A DNA stretch of 64,000 nt, taken from assembly GCA_963757125.1 (NCBI GenBank), contig CAVWQP010000002.1, forward strand, positions 1-64,000. Reading direction: 5' to 3'. The DNA is from CAVVSD01 sp963757125. GTDB taxonomy: Bacteria; Actinomycetota; Thermoleophilia; Solirubrobacterales; Solirubrobacteraceae. Both the position numbers and the translations under genes were made by a program. Shown here piece by piece: positions 26,753 to 34,751 of this stretch (its first letter is position 1; each line of letters starts with the position of its first letter). The notes under the pieces were generated by a model, which was given only the letters and a program-made list of their open reading frames with translations, was not told the DNA's origin and did no database searches.

Positions 26753-26806
26753 CAGCGCAAACGGACACGACTGCGGACCGCGACGGGGAAACACGGCATA
26801 TCGCTG

Positions 26807-27091
26807 CTATCGGCGGGAGGCTCCGGCGTTCCGGTGGCAGGGGCGGCAGAGCATGATCCAGTTGGCCGGATCGTCGTTCAGGTGGTCATGGTCGACGTGA
26901 TGTCGCTCTAGCGGGACGCCGATCGTGCCGCAGTGCCCGCAGCGACCCCCTGGAGGGCCGTCAGGGCCGCTCGGCGAGCCTGGTTGGCCCGGCCCCCTCA
27001 CGCGACCGGGATCGGGGCGTCTGGGCGTGTGCGTCGTGCAGTAGGACCCGCGCTCGATCAGCACCCGGCACACGAGGCACCGGGCCTTCAC
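26807..27091 (-). CDS. HNH endonuclease (phage-type)
   Basis: 94 aa, GTG start at 27091. N-terminal zinc pair CLVC...YCTTH, then GRCGHCGTIG and the HNH core LERHHVDHDHLNDDPANWIMLCRPCHRNAG: CxxC, HHVDH, an Asn and CxxCH. Small HNH proteins of this form lie next to terminase genes in tailed phages and support DNA packaging. This is the best-preserved phage gene in the element apart from the integrase. Confidence 0.75.
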   Translation of the reverse strand: MKARCLVCRVLIERGSYCTTHTPRRPDPGRVRGPGQPGSPSGPDGPPGGRCGHCGTIGVPLERHHVDHDHLNDDPANWIMLCRPCHRNAGASRR

Positions 27092-27367
27092 GACGAGAAC
27101 CTGGTCATATCTGGGGGGTGGTCACGGGGGGTGGCGCTCTCAGAAAAGTGCCCAGTGTTCTCTGGGGTTTCGCGGCGAGTCGTCGATGCGATGAGGCAAG
27201 GGGGTGGGGTACCGGGGGGTACCTCGGTCGAGGCATGCCACTCCTCGGCGGGGCGTGTCGATCACCTAGATCCCGTCGACCGCGAGGGTGGGCACTTTCT
27301 ACACCTTGGGTGTCTAGGCGCGCTCGTCCATTGAAGCGATCCTCCTGCTCCCCAACCCAGGAGATCC
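27092..27367. other. 276-bp stretch without a recognisable gene
   Basis: Contains G-runs (GGGGGGTGGTCACGGGGGGT) and a GGTACCGGGGGGTACC inverted repeat, with lower coding character than the surroundings. AGGAGA at the right end serves the next small gene. A promoter region for the small secreted peptide and for the divergent HNH gene is likely. Confidence 0.35.
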
Positions 27368-27556
27368 ATGCGTCTCAAGTACGCGATCACGACCCTCGCA
27401 GTCGCAGTCGGAGGCAGCCTCGGCGCTTTCTCCATCACGAGCGCCGAGCCCGCAAGCGCCCACGCAACCCCGCTTATCGCGCCCGCCCCGGATGTGGGCT
27501 TCTCGTCGGAGCCCACTCCTGGGGGCTGCAGGCCGGCCGAGGACCCGCGCCGCTAG
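27368..27556 (+). CDS. small secreted protein
   Basis: 62 aa with a good Shine-Dalgarno (CCAGGAGATCC before ATG). N-terminus MRLKYAITTLAVAVGGSLGA is a signal peptide; the likely cleavage is after SAEPASAHA. The mature part is only about 28 residues (TPLIAPAPDVGFSSEPTPGG...) with one Cys. No family recognised. A cargo peptide of the element or a fragment of a longer exported protein. Confidence 0.45.
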   Translation: MRLKYAITTLAVAVGGSLGAFSITSAEPASAHATPLIAPAPDVGFSSEPTPGGCRPAEDPRR

Positions 27557-27674
27557 CCTCGGCTCTGCCTGCCAGGAGCCCATGCTCCATTTCTGAGTTA
27601 CCCCTTGCGGGGCGGGGTGTCCGACTTCGGGGTAGGTTCTCCCTGTTCGCCTTGCAAACCGGGCGATTCTCGGC

Positions 27675-27971
27675 TCACACGAACCCGAGGACCTGTACCG
27701 GCTCCGGCCGGTTCTCCACGGAGTCGACGGCCATGCACAGGGCGATGATCGCGTCGTTCGGGGTGCGGTCGTCCGGCTTGTCGAGCCGCCAGCCGCGGCG
27801 GCCGTGCCGGGCGATCGTGTTCGCGGCGTGCAGGTGAAGCTCCTCCAGGTCCGGTAGCTGGAGGCGACGCTCCACCACGGCGGCGTGCAGCCGCGCGGAG
27901 GCCGGGATCATCCGCGAGTCCGACTGCGGGAACGCGACGCAGAGCAGGCCCTCGCGTTCAAGCTCCGCGGC
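27675..27971 (-). pseudogene. phage terminase large subunit, C-terminal fragment
   Basis: About 98 residues with the typical end of a terminase nuclease domain: LEREGLLCVAFPQSDSRM, LHAAVVERRLQLPD, HAANTIARHGRRGWRLDKP, NDAIIALCMAVDSVEN. It ends naturally at LGFV-stop. It lies upstream, in transcriptional sense, of the internal terminase fragment at 25733, so the two pieces are in swapped order. Confidence 0.6.
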
Positions 27972-28067
27972 CAGTTGGCCAGGCGACCGTGGCCAGCTGC
28001 CGGGCAGCGTCGAGCGGATGCTGGCCGACGCTGTCGCCGGGCTGGGGATCGTCCCCGTGATCGACCT

Positions 28068-29158
28068 GTGAGCGTCCACCGCAGGAACGGCAAGTGGCAG
28101 GTCAAGTACCGCGAAGGTGAGCGCCAGCGCTCGCGCACGTTCGACCGCAAGGGCGACGCCGACGCGTTCGACCTGGAGCGTCGCCGCCGCGCGCAGCTGG
28201 GGCCGGTCCTCGCCGCGAGCCTGACGCGCAAGGCGACGACGCTGCGGGAGTTCGTGTCCGGCGGCTTCGAGGCTCACGCCGCGACGCTCGCCCCTAAGAC
28301 CCGCAAGCAGTACGCGTGGGCGCTCGAACATCACCTCGTCGACCTCCTCGACGAGCCGCTCGTGACCCTCGACGTGCAGCGGCTCGCCCGCCATCAGGAG
28401 CAGCTCCTCGCGAACAGGCGGACGGCGAACACGGTCCGGGAGGCGATGATCCGCCTGTCCGGGATCCTCCAGGTCGCCGTCGAGCACGGGCTCATGCAGG
28501 GCAACCCGCCCGGGCCGTGCGGAAGGTCCGCGCCGACGTCAAGGAGCCCGTCAACCCGCTCGCCCCCGCCGAGCTGGAGGCGCTCCTCGCGACGCTGAGC
28601 GGCCGTGACCGCGCGATCGTGCTGCTCGCCGGGCACCTCGAGCTGCGCCCCTTGGAGATCCGACAGGTCCGGTGGGGCGACCTCCGCGACGGCGTGCTCG
28701 TCGTCAGCGCCGCCCGCACGAAGCGCGCCGCCGCCCGGACGAGGGTCATCACGGTCCCCGCCGTCACGCTCGCGGAGCTGAAGCGCTGGCGGATGGAGAG
28801 CGGGCGCCCCGCCGAGGACGAGCCGATCGTCGGCCCGATGACCGACCGGGCGCTCGGGCTGTGGGGCTGGAAGCGGCTCGCCCCCGCCATCCAGCAGGTG
28901 ACCGGCCGCGACGGCGCGAACCTGTACCTCCTGCGACACACCCACGCCTCCGCGTGCCACTACGCGGGGTTCACGGTCCCCGAGGCGGCCGCGCGGCTCG
29001 GGCACAGCGGCCAGGTCCACCTCGGCATCTACGCCCACGTCATCACGACGCTGAGCGGGCGGCCGCATCACGCGGACCTCGACGCGCTGATCGCCGCCGC
29101 GCGCGCCGAGGTCTCCTCGATCGCGGGCACCTCGGGCGCCGAGGTCGCGCTCGTCTAG
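28068..29158 (+). CDS. int: tyrosine recombinase / phage integrase, apparent -1 frameshift
   Basis: 363 aa if one base is restored near 28509. N-terminal Arg-rich arm-binding segment (RRNGKWQVKYREGERQRSRTFDRKGDADAF), SAM-like core-binding domain (about 60-150), then the catalytic domain: Arg in HLELRPLEIRQVRW, box II YLLRHTHAS (the usual His is replaced by Tyr), GHSG and Tyr in IYAHV. GTG 28068 overlaps the stop of an upstream frame ending VPVIDL (GTGA), probably the tail of a lost excisionase or regulator. It sits 120 bp from the right att core, the usual position for an integrase. Confidence 0.85.
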
Positions 29159-29224
29159 CCCGCGGGCCGACAGCCCGACGCCGTGCCCGAGGGGCCGCCA
29201 GCGCGCGGCCCCTCCTCGTTCTCG

Positions 29225-29243
29225 TGTTCCCCCGGTGTTCCCG
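29225..29243. promoter_or_regulatory. putative integrase arm-type sites, right end
   Basis: TGTTCCCCC and TGTTCCCG start 11 bp apart (29225, 29236), matching the pair at 25500 in sequence, spacing and orientation; they lie between int and the right core. Confidence 0.45.
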
Positions 29244-29278
29244 AGCGCGCCCAGAAAGCGCTGTTTGCAGGGGGGAGC

Positions 29279-29292
29279 CTACTTGATGAACA
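29279..29292. repeat. putative attR core (14-bp direct repeat), end of glnA
   Basis: CTACTTGATGAACA; it encodes the last residues (LFIK) and TAG stop of glnA on the minus strand and is repeated at 25403-25416. Confidence 0.65.
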
Positions 29293-31429
29293 GCATCTCC
29301 TCGTACTTCGGTAGCGGCCACAGGTCGTCGGCCACGATCTTCTCGAGCTTGTCCGCGATGCCGCGCACCGCGAGCATCGCCGGGATCACCGTGTCGCGCA
29401 TGTACTTCGCCTCGCCGAGCATGTCGACGTCGTGAGGGTGGTCGGCGTTGACCTCCTCGAGCGAGAAGATCGCCTGGGTGAGGTCGTCGACGAGGTCGCC
29501 GGTCTCGTTGACGAGCACCTCGATGTCGGCGAGCTTGAGCTCGTTGAGGTGGCGGATCGCCGCCGGCAGGATCATCGTGCGCGCGATCGACGCGGCCGTC
29601 TCAGCCTCGATGTTGAGGTTGATGATGTACTGCTCGAGGAGCACCTCGTAGCGCGACTCGAGCTCGCGCTCGGACAGCACGCCGTACTTCGAGAACGCCT
29701 GGACGGTCGTCGCCGACGTGATGGAGGGCAGCGCGTCCGGCGTCGTCTTGAGATCGGACAGGCCGCGGTTCAGCGCCTCCTGGTGCCACTCCTCGGAGTA
29801 GCCGTCGCCGCCGAAGACGACGCGCTTGTTCTCCACCCACTTCTCGCGGACGATCTCGATGACAGCCGCGTCGAGCTCCGTGCCGTCCTTCAGCGCGGCC
29901 TCGAGCTTGTCGCTCATCTCGTCGACGGCCTCGGCGACGATCGTGTTCAGCACGGTGTTGGGCAGGCCCAGCGTCATGCTCGCGCCGAGCGCGCGGAACT
30001 CGAACTTGTTGCCCGTGAACGCGAACGGCGAGGTCCGGTTGCGGTCGCCGCCGTCGAGGGGCAGCGGCGGGAGGACCGGTGTGCCCAGGCCGAGGAAGCC
30101 CTTCTCCGTGGTGGCACGCTCGGCGCCGGACTCGATGGCCCCGAACGCCTTGTCGAGCTCGGCGCCCAGGAAGATCGAGATGATCGCCGGCGGGGCCTCC
30201 GCGGCACCCAGGCGGTGGTCCTGGCCGGAGTTCGCGACGGACGCCCGCAGCAGCTCCTGGTGCTTGTTGACGGCGGCGATGACGGCGGTGCAGAAGAACA
30301 GGAACTGCAGGTTCTGGCCGGGGGTCTGCCCCGGGTTCAGCAGGTTCTGGCCCGAATCGGTGCCCAGCGACCAGTTGTTGTGCTTGCCCGAGCCGTTCAC
30401 GCCGGCGAACGGCTTCTCGTGCAGGAGGCACACGAGGCCGTAGCGGCGGGCGATCGTCTGCAGAAGCTGCATCGTGAGCTGCTGGTGATCGGAGCCGACG
30501 TTCGAGTTCTCGAAGATCGGCGCGATCTCGAACTGGTTGGGGGCGACCTCGTTGTGGCGGGTCTTCACCGGCACGCAGAGACGGCGCAGCTCGCGCTCGG
30601 TCTCGAGCATGTACGCGAGCACGCGCTCGGGGATCGAGCCGAAGTAGTGGTCGTCGAGCTCGTGGCCCTTCGGCGGCTTGGCGCCGAACAGCGTGCGGCC
30701 GGACGTGATGAGGTCCGGGCGCTCGTAGTAGTACTGCTCGTCGATCAGGAAGTACTCCTGCTCGGGCCCGACGGTCGTGAAGACCCGCTCGACGCCTGTC
30801 ACGCCGAAGAGCTCGAGCGCGCGGACGGCGGTCCGCGACATCGCGTCCATCGAGCGCAGCAGCGGGATCTTCTGGTCCAGCGCCTCGCCCGACCACGACG
30901 CGAACGCCGTCGGGATGCACAGGAGCGCCCCGTTCGGGTTCTCGAGGATGAAGGCCGGCGAGGTCGGGTCCCAGGCGGTGTAGCCGCGTGCCTCGAACGT
31001 CGCGCGCAGACCACCGCTCGGGAACGACGACGCGTCGGGCTCGCCCTGGATGAGCTCGCCGCCCGAGAACTCCGCGATCGCCCCACCATCGCCGGTCGGG
31101 TTGTAGAAGGAGTCGTGCTTCTCGGCCGTGAGGCCCGTCAGCGGCTGGAACCAGTGCGAGTAGTGCGTCGCGCCCTTCTCCATCGCCCAGTCCTTCATCG
31201 CCTGCGCGACCTGGTCGGCCAGCGAGGTGTCGAGCGGCTCGCCGCGGCGCAGCGTCTCCTGCAGGCGCTTGTAGACGTCCTTGGGCAGGCGCTGACGCTG
31301 GACGAGGTCACTGAAGACGTTCTCACCGAAGTCGGCGTTGGATGCGACGGTGAGGTCGGTCGTCCCTAGGGCGGATCCGTTCGACTCCCACTGGGCGGCG
31401 TGAACGTTGCTCTGGCGAAGTCTGGGCAT
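29279..31429 (-). CDS. glnN: glutamine synthetase type III
   Basis: 716 aa, the size of GSIII (GlnN) rather than GSI (about 470). GSIII features are visible: THYSHWFQPLTGLTAEKHDSF, FSGGELIQGEPDASSFPSGGLR, VGPEQEYFLID (catalytic Glu strand), TRHNEVAPNQFEIAP, HEKPFAGVNGSGKHNNWSL and FRALGASM. It makes glutamine from glutamate, ammonium and ATP in the cytoplasm as a dodecamer. ATG 31429 was chosen by homology to the usual N-terminus (MPRLRQSNVHAAQW). Divergent from amtB-glnK, so it is part of a nitrogen assimilation locus. The 3' end doubles as the att site of an integrative element, which preserves the coding end but displaces its terminator. Confidence 0.92.
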   Translation of the reverse strand: MPRLRQSNVHAAQWESNGSALGTTDLTVASNADFGENVFSDLVQRQRLPKDVYKRLQETLRRGEPLDTSLADQVAQAMKDWAMEKGATHYSHWFQPLTGLTAEKHDSFYNPTGDGGAIAEFSGGELIQGEPDASSFPSGGLRATFEARGYTAWDPTSPAFILENPNGALLCIPTAFASWSGEALDQKIPLLRSMDAMSRTAVRALELFGVTGVERVFTTVGPEQEYFLIDEQYYYERPDLITSGRTLFGAKPPKGHELDDHYFGSIPERVLAYMLETERELRRLCVPVKTRHNEVAPNQFEIAPIFENSNVGSDHQQLTMQLLQTIARRYGLVCLLHEKPFAGVNGSGKHNNWSLGTDSGQNLLNPGQTPGQNLQFLFFCTAVIAAVNKHQELLRASVANSGQDHRLGAAEAPPAIISIFLGAELDKAFGAIESGAERATTEKGFLGLGTPVLPPLPLDGGDRNRTSPFAFTGNKFEFRALGASMTLGLPNTVLNTIVAEAVDEMSDKLEAALKDGTELDAAVIEIVREKWVENKRVVFGGDGYSEEWHQEALNRGLSDLKTTPDALPSITSATTVQAFSKYGVLSERELESRYEVLLEQYIINLNIEAETAASIARTMILPAAIRHLNELKLADIEVLVNETGDLVDDLTQAIFSLEEVNADHPHDVDMLGEAKYMRDTVIPAMLAVRGIADKLEKIVADDLWPLPKYEEMLFIK

Positions 31430-31463
31430 AGGGGCGACCCTAACGGTGCTCACTGGGCGCTTC

Positions 31464-31481
31464 CTTGTACCTCTGTACAAG
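31464..31481. promoter_or_regulatory. palindromic operator candidate in the glnN-amtB intergenic region
   Basis: CTTGTAC-CTCT-GTACAAG, a perfect 7-bp inverted repeat with a 4-bp spacer, 35 bp upstream of the glnN start in the divergent 204-bp promoter region. A smaller palindrome, GACACGGTGTC, lies at 31531-31541. A nitrogen regulator binding here could control both directions; which protein binds is unknown. Confidence 0.45.
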
Positions 31482-31633
31482 TCGCGAGGCGGCCGATTCG
31501 CCCTGCGGGCGAGACGTCAGCCGGCCGGGCGACACGGTGTCACAAGCGGCCCCCCGATCTTTCGACAGGAGTCCAAAGACCCCACCCCTGTCCCGGGCGC
31601 ACCATTCCCTGGTATCCCGAGACAGGAGGAAGG

Positions 31634-33094
31634 ATGAGACGTAGTCGACTGACGGTTGCAGCGTGCTTGGCGCTTCTGGCCGTCCTGGTGGTCCCGAGTG
31701 CGGCGCTCGCACAGGACAACGCGGATCCCAATGTCGTGGCCACCGACCTGAACACGACGTGGGTGATCGTCGCGGGTTGCCTCGTGATGTTCATGCAGGC
31801 CGGGTTCCTGTTCCTGGAGCTGGGCTTCTCGCGCGGGAAGAACGTGGGCGCCGTCGTGGCGAAGATCCTCACGAACTTCTCGATCTCCTCGCTCGTCTGG
31901 TGGGCCTGCGGGTTCGCCATCGCGTTCGGTGGAGCGGGCTGGCTGGCGGGTGATTCGGGCTTCTTCTTCCAGTACGGCTCGACGATCTCCTCCGGCAGCC
32001 TCGTCGAGGGCACGGTGGACGGAAGCAGCGCTGCGTTCTTCTTCTTCCAGTTCGTCTTCTGCGCGGTGTCGCTGGCGATCGTCTGGGGGACGACGATCGA
32101 GCGGATCAAGTTCATCGCGTACCCGATCTACGCGGTCGTCTTCTCGGCGATCATCTACCCGCTCATCGCCCACTGGATCTTCGGCGGCGGCTTCCTCGCC
32201 TCCGTCGGCAACGGCGTGCAGGACTTCGCCGGCTCCACGGTGGTCCACCTCTCCGGTGCGACCGGCGCGTTCGCCGCGCTGCTCCTGCTCGGCCCCCGCA
32301 AGGGCAAGTACGGGCCGGACGGCAAGCCGCGCGCGATCCCGGGCCACTCGATGCCGATCTTCGGCCTCGGCGTCCTGATCCTGTGGCTGGGCTGGTTCGG
32401 GTTCAACCCGGGCTCGACGCTGGGCACGGCCGACGGCCGCTTCGCGGAGATCGTCGTCGTGACGAACCTCGCCGCCGCGGCGGGCGTCATCGGCGCGATA
32501 CTCACGAGCCACCTCATGCAGAAGACGCTGGACGTCGGCATGATCGGCAACGGCGCGATCGCCGCGCTCGTCGCCATCACGGCGCCCTCGGGCTACGTGG
32601 AGTTCTGGGCGGCGCCGATCATCGGCATCATCGCCGGCATCCTCGTGGTGGTCGCGGTCATCGCCATCGACAAGGTCCTCGACGACCCGGTCGGAGCTCT
32701 GTCGGCGCACGGCCTGGCGGGCATCTGGGGCACGTCGTCGTGCGGGCTGTTCACGTCGACGCGCTTGGCCGACTACAACGGCATCGGCGATCCGGGACTG
32801 TTCTACAGCGGCTCGTTCACGCAGCTGGGCGTGCAGGCCGTCGGGGTGTGCAGCGGCGTTCGCCGCGGTGTTCGACTTGTCGTTCGTCGACCTTCGGTGC
32901 GATCAAGGCCGTCTTCGGGCTCCGTGTGCCCGACGAGGACGAGGACGCCGGCCTGGACATCACCGAGCACGGCATGTACGGCTACCCGGAGCAGTTCATC
33001 CCGGCTGCCGAGCTGTCCGCCTACGGTGCGCGACCGGTCACGGCAGCGACACCGAGTCCCGGCTATCGCGAGCCAGGAGGCCCCGGCCACATGA
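31634..33094 (+). CDS. amtB: ammonium transporter, two or three apparent +1 frameshifts
   Basis: Amt/MEP/Rh channel for ammonium uptake. Signal-like N-terminus (RRSRLTVAACLALLAVLVVPSAALA), then eleven helices: VAGCLVMFMQAGFLFLELGF, DFAGSTVVHLSGA (conserved Asp and twin-His region), LGWFGFNPGS, HGLAGIWG. From about 32849 the frame changes: AAAFAAVFDLSFV follows an extra base, FGAIKAVFGLRVPDEDEDAGLDITEHGMYGYPE follows another (about 32889). To end at the TGA overlapping the glnK ATG (ATGA at 33091-33094) a third extra base near 33060 is needed, giving 485 aa; otherwise amtB would read in frame into glnK. The GLDITEHGMYGYPE tail is the usual GlnK-interacting region. Confidence 0.88.
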   Translation: MRRSRLTVAACLALLAVLVVPSAALAQDNADPNVVATDLNTTWVIVAGCLVMFMQAGFLFLELGFSRGKNVGAVVAKILTNFSISSLVWWACGFAIAFGGAGWLAGDSGFFFQYGSTISSGSLVEGTVDGSSAAFFFFQFVFCAVSLAIVWGTTIERIKFIAYPIYAVVFSAIIYPLIAHWIFGGGFLASVGNGVQDFAGSTVVHLSGATGAFAALLLLGPRKGKYGPDGKPRAIPGHSMPIFGLGVLILWLGWFGFNPGSTLGTADGRFAEIVVVTNLAAAAGVIGAILTSHLMQKTLDVGMIGNGAIAALVAITAPSGYVEFWAAPIIGIIAGILVVVAVIAIDKVLDDPVGALSAHGLAGIWGTSSCGLFTSTRLADYNGIGDPGLFYSGSFTQLGVQAVGVCSGVRRGVRLVVRRPSVRSRPSSGSVCPTRTRTPAWTSPSTACTATRSSSSRLPSCPPTVRDRSRQRHRVPAIASQEAPAT

Positions 33095-33466
33095 AGCTCG
33101 TCATCGGCATCGTCCGGCATGAGTCGTTCGAGCCCATCCGCACCGAGCTGCTTGGCGCTCGGCTTCCCCTCGCTGACCATCAGCGAGGTGAAGGGCTCCG
33201 GCCGGCAGAGGGGCATCACCGAGAAGTACCGCGGATCGGAGGTCACGAACTACCTCCGTCCCAAGATCAAGATCGAGTGCATCGTCGCGTCGAGCGACGT
33301 GCAGACGATCGTCGACACGATCCTGAAGCACGGACGGACCGGCGCCATCGGCGACGGCAAGGTGTTCGTGGTTCCGGTCGAGGAGGCCTACCGCGTCCGG
33401 ACGGGAGAGTCCGGCGAGGAAGTCCTCCAGGCGCACCCGGACCCAGCGGCAGCCGCCGCGTCCTGA
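33091..33466 (+). CDS. glnK: P-II family nitrogen regulatory protein, apparent +1 frameshift
   Basis: 124 aa if one base is removed near 33152. MKLVIGIVRHESFEPIRTEL joins LALGFPSLTISEVKGSGRQRG, with the T-loop following (GITEKYRGSEVTNYLRPK, containing the Tyr that is uridylylated or adenylylated in the family) and GRTGAIGDGKVFVVPVEEAYRVRTGE. It binds ATP/ADP and 2-oxoglutarate and blocks AmtB when nitrogen is sufficient. AGGAGG lies 10 bases before ATG 33091, which overlaps the amtB stop. An Ala-rich tail extends beyond the usual 112 residues. Confidence 0.88.
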
Positions 33467-33470
33467 GGCC

Positions 33471-34715
33471 ATGGTGAGAGGAGCCCCGGCGCCGGGGGAC
33501 GACGGGGCTCCTGCCGGCCCGAAGGAGTCAGATGCAGGTGGGAGCGGCTCGCTCGTCGAGCAGCTCCGCGCCGTGCATCTGAGCATGGTCGAGGCAGTGC
33601 TCGGCGGCGAGGGCCTCGGCCGCGTCGCCGAGCTGGCCAGCGATGCGGCCGGGGGGCCGGTCGCCATCGTGGTGCCGCGGCTCGGCGTGGCGGTCGCGGC
33701 TCCGGCCGCCTCGCCCGCCGCGGCCGCGCTGCCCGCGCTGCGCCGCTACGCCGCCGACCGCGTGAAGGACCGGCCCGTCGAGGTCCCGGCCGCGCTCGTG
33801 GCCGAGGCCCCGATCGCGACCGGCGACGACGTCGTCGGGATCGTCGCGCTCGTGGCCGGCTCGGCATCGGCGGCGCCGGAGGCCGCGGAGTACCTGCACC
33901 TCGCGGCGGTCGCGGCGCTCACCGAGGTCGCCGTCGAGGAGGCCAAGGACGAGGTCGAGCAGAACCTGCGCGGCTCGTTCCTCGAGGACCTGCGGTCGCG
34001 GCCCGATCTGGATCCACGCGAGGTCGTGCGCCGCGCCGGACGGCTCGGGTGCGACCTGTCGCGGGGCGTCGTCGTGCTGTGCGCCGAGCTGCGCACGGAC
34101 CGCCCGCGCCACGTGGTGGCGACGATCAGCGAGGAGTTCCCGGGCGCGCTGGCCCAGCACCTGGACGGCAGGGTCTACGCCCTGCTGCCGGCCGCGGGGG
34201 CCGACGATGCGCCGGAGACGACGCTGACGACCGCCCGGCGCCTGGCGACGCGGCTGCAGCGCCACGGAACCGTCGGGCTCTCCTCCTTCTACGCCGATCC
34301 GGGCGACTTCCCGCGCGCGATCCAGGAGGCCGAGCTGGTGCTCGACGTCCTGCGCCAGTCGGACGCGCCGATCGCGGAGGACATCGGGACCGGCACGTAC
34401 CGGCTGCTGTTCCGCGTCCTGGCGTCGCATCCCGAGGAGGTCCGCTCCTTCTACGACGACACGGTCGCGCCGATCGTCAAGTACGACGACCAGTACCGGA
34501 CCGATCTCGTCGGCACGCTCGAGTCCTATCTCGAGCAGAACTGCAACATGAACGCGACCGCCGCGGCGATCTACGCCCACCGCCACACGGTGGCCTACCG
34601 GCTCGACCGCGTGCGCGAGCTGACGGGCCTGGATCCGATGCAGTCCGAGGACCGCGAGCGGCTCGGCCTGGGCCTCAAGGCCTACCGGATCATCGCCCCT
34701 CGGCTGCCTCGCTGA
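33471..34715 (+). CDS. PucR family transcriptional regulator
   Basis: 414 aa. Residues about 40-160 resemble a GAF-like sensory region, about 170-290 a GGDEF-related CdaR region, and the C-terminus is the PucR helix-turn-helix (LVGTLESYLEQNCNMNATAAAIYAHRHTVAYRLDRVRELTGLDP). It begins 5 bp after glnK and is very likely in the amtB operon, so it may regulate ammonium or purine/allantoin nitrogen use. ATG 33471 overlaps a GTG three bases later. Family function is known in purine catabolism; the local target is inferred. Confidence 0.85.
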   Translation: MVRGAPAPGDDGAPAGPKESDAGGSGSLVEQLRAVHLSMVEAVLGGEGLGRVAELASDAAGGPVAIVVPRLGVAVAAPAASPAAAALPALRRYAADRVKDRPVEVPAALVAEAPIATGDDVVGIVALVAGSASAAPEAAEYLHLAAVAALTEVAVEEAKDEVEQNLRGSFLEDLRSRPDLDPREVVRRAGRLGCDLSRGVVVLCAELRTDRPRHVVATISEEFPGALAQHLDGRVYALLPAAGADDAPETTLTTARRLATRLQRHGTVGLSSFYADPGDFPRAIQEAELVLDVLRQSDAPIAEDIGTGTYRLLFRVLASHPEEVRSFYDDTVAPIVKYDDQYRTDLVGTLESYLEQNCNMNATAAAIYAHRHTVAYRLDRVRELTGLDPMQSEDRERLGLGLKAYRIIAPRLPR

Positions 34716-34751
34716 GGGTCGATCACGCCATGGCGGGGTACGAACCCCGTC

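Larger units (their letters stand above)
25403..29292. mobile_element. decayed integrative element / prophage remnant at the 3' end of glnA
   Basis: About 3.9 kb bounded by a 14-bp direct repeat (CTACTTGATGAACA) of which the right copy is the end of glnA. It holds a tyrosine integrase beside the right end, two fragments of phage terminase large subunit, an HNH nuclease, two broken zinc-motif small proteins, a DUF402-like protein and a small secreted peptide. Tandem GTGTTCCCC motifs with 11-bp spacing occur near both ends and look like integrase arm sites. Most genes are broken, so the element is probably immobile. Confidence 0.75.

Noticed and set aside
27901..28071. Excisionase gene in front of int (frame ending VPVIDL)
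   Set aside because: Only about 25 residues before the stop look coding; upstream it runs into the terminase fragment on the other strand. Kept only as a remark under int.
31590..33470. Programmed frameshifting in amtB/glnK
   Set aside because: Sites lack slippery heptamers or downstream structures, and similar indels occur in many unrelated genes of the window.
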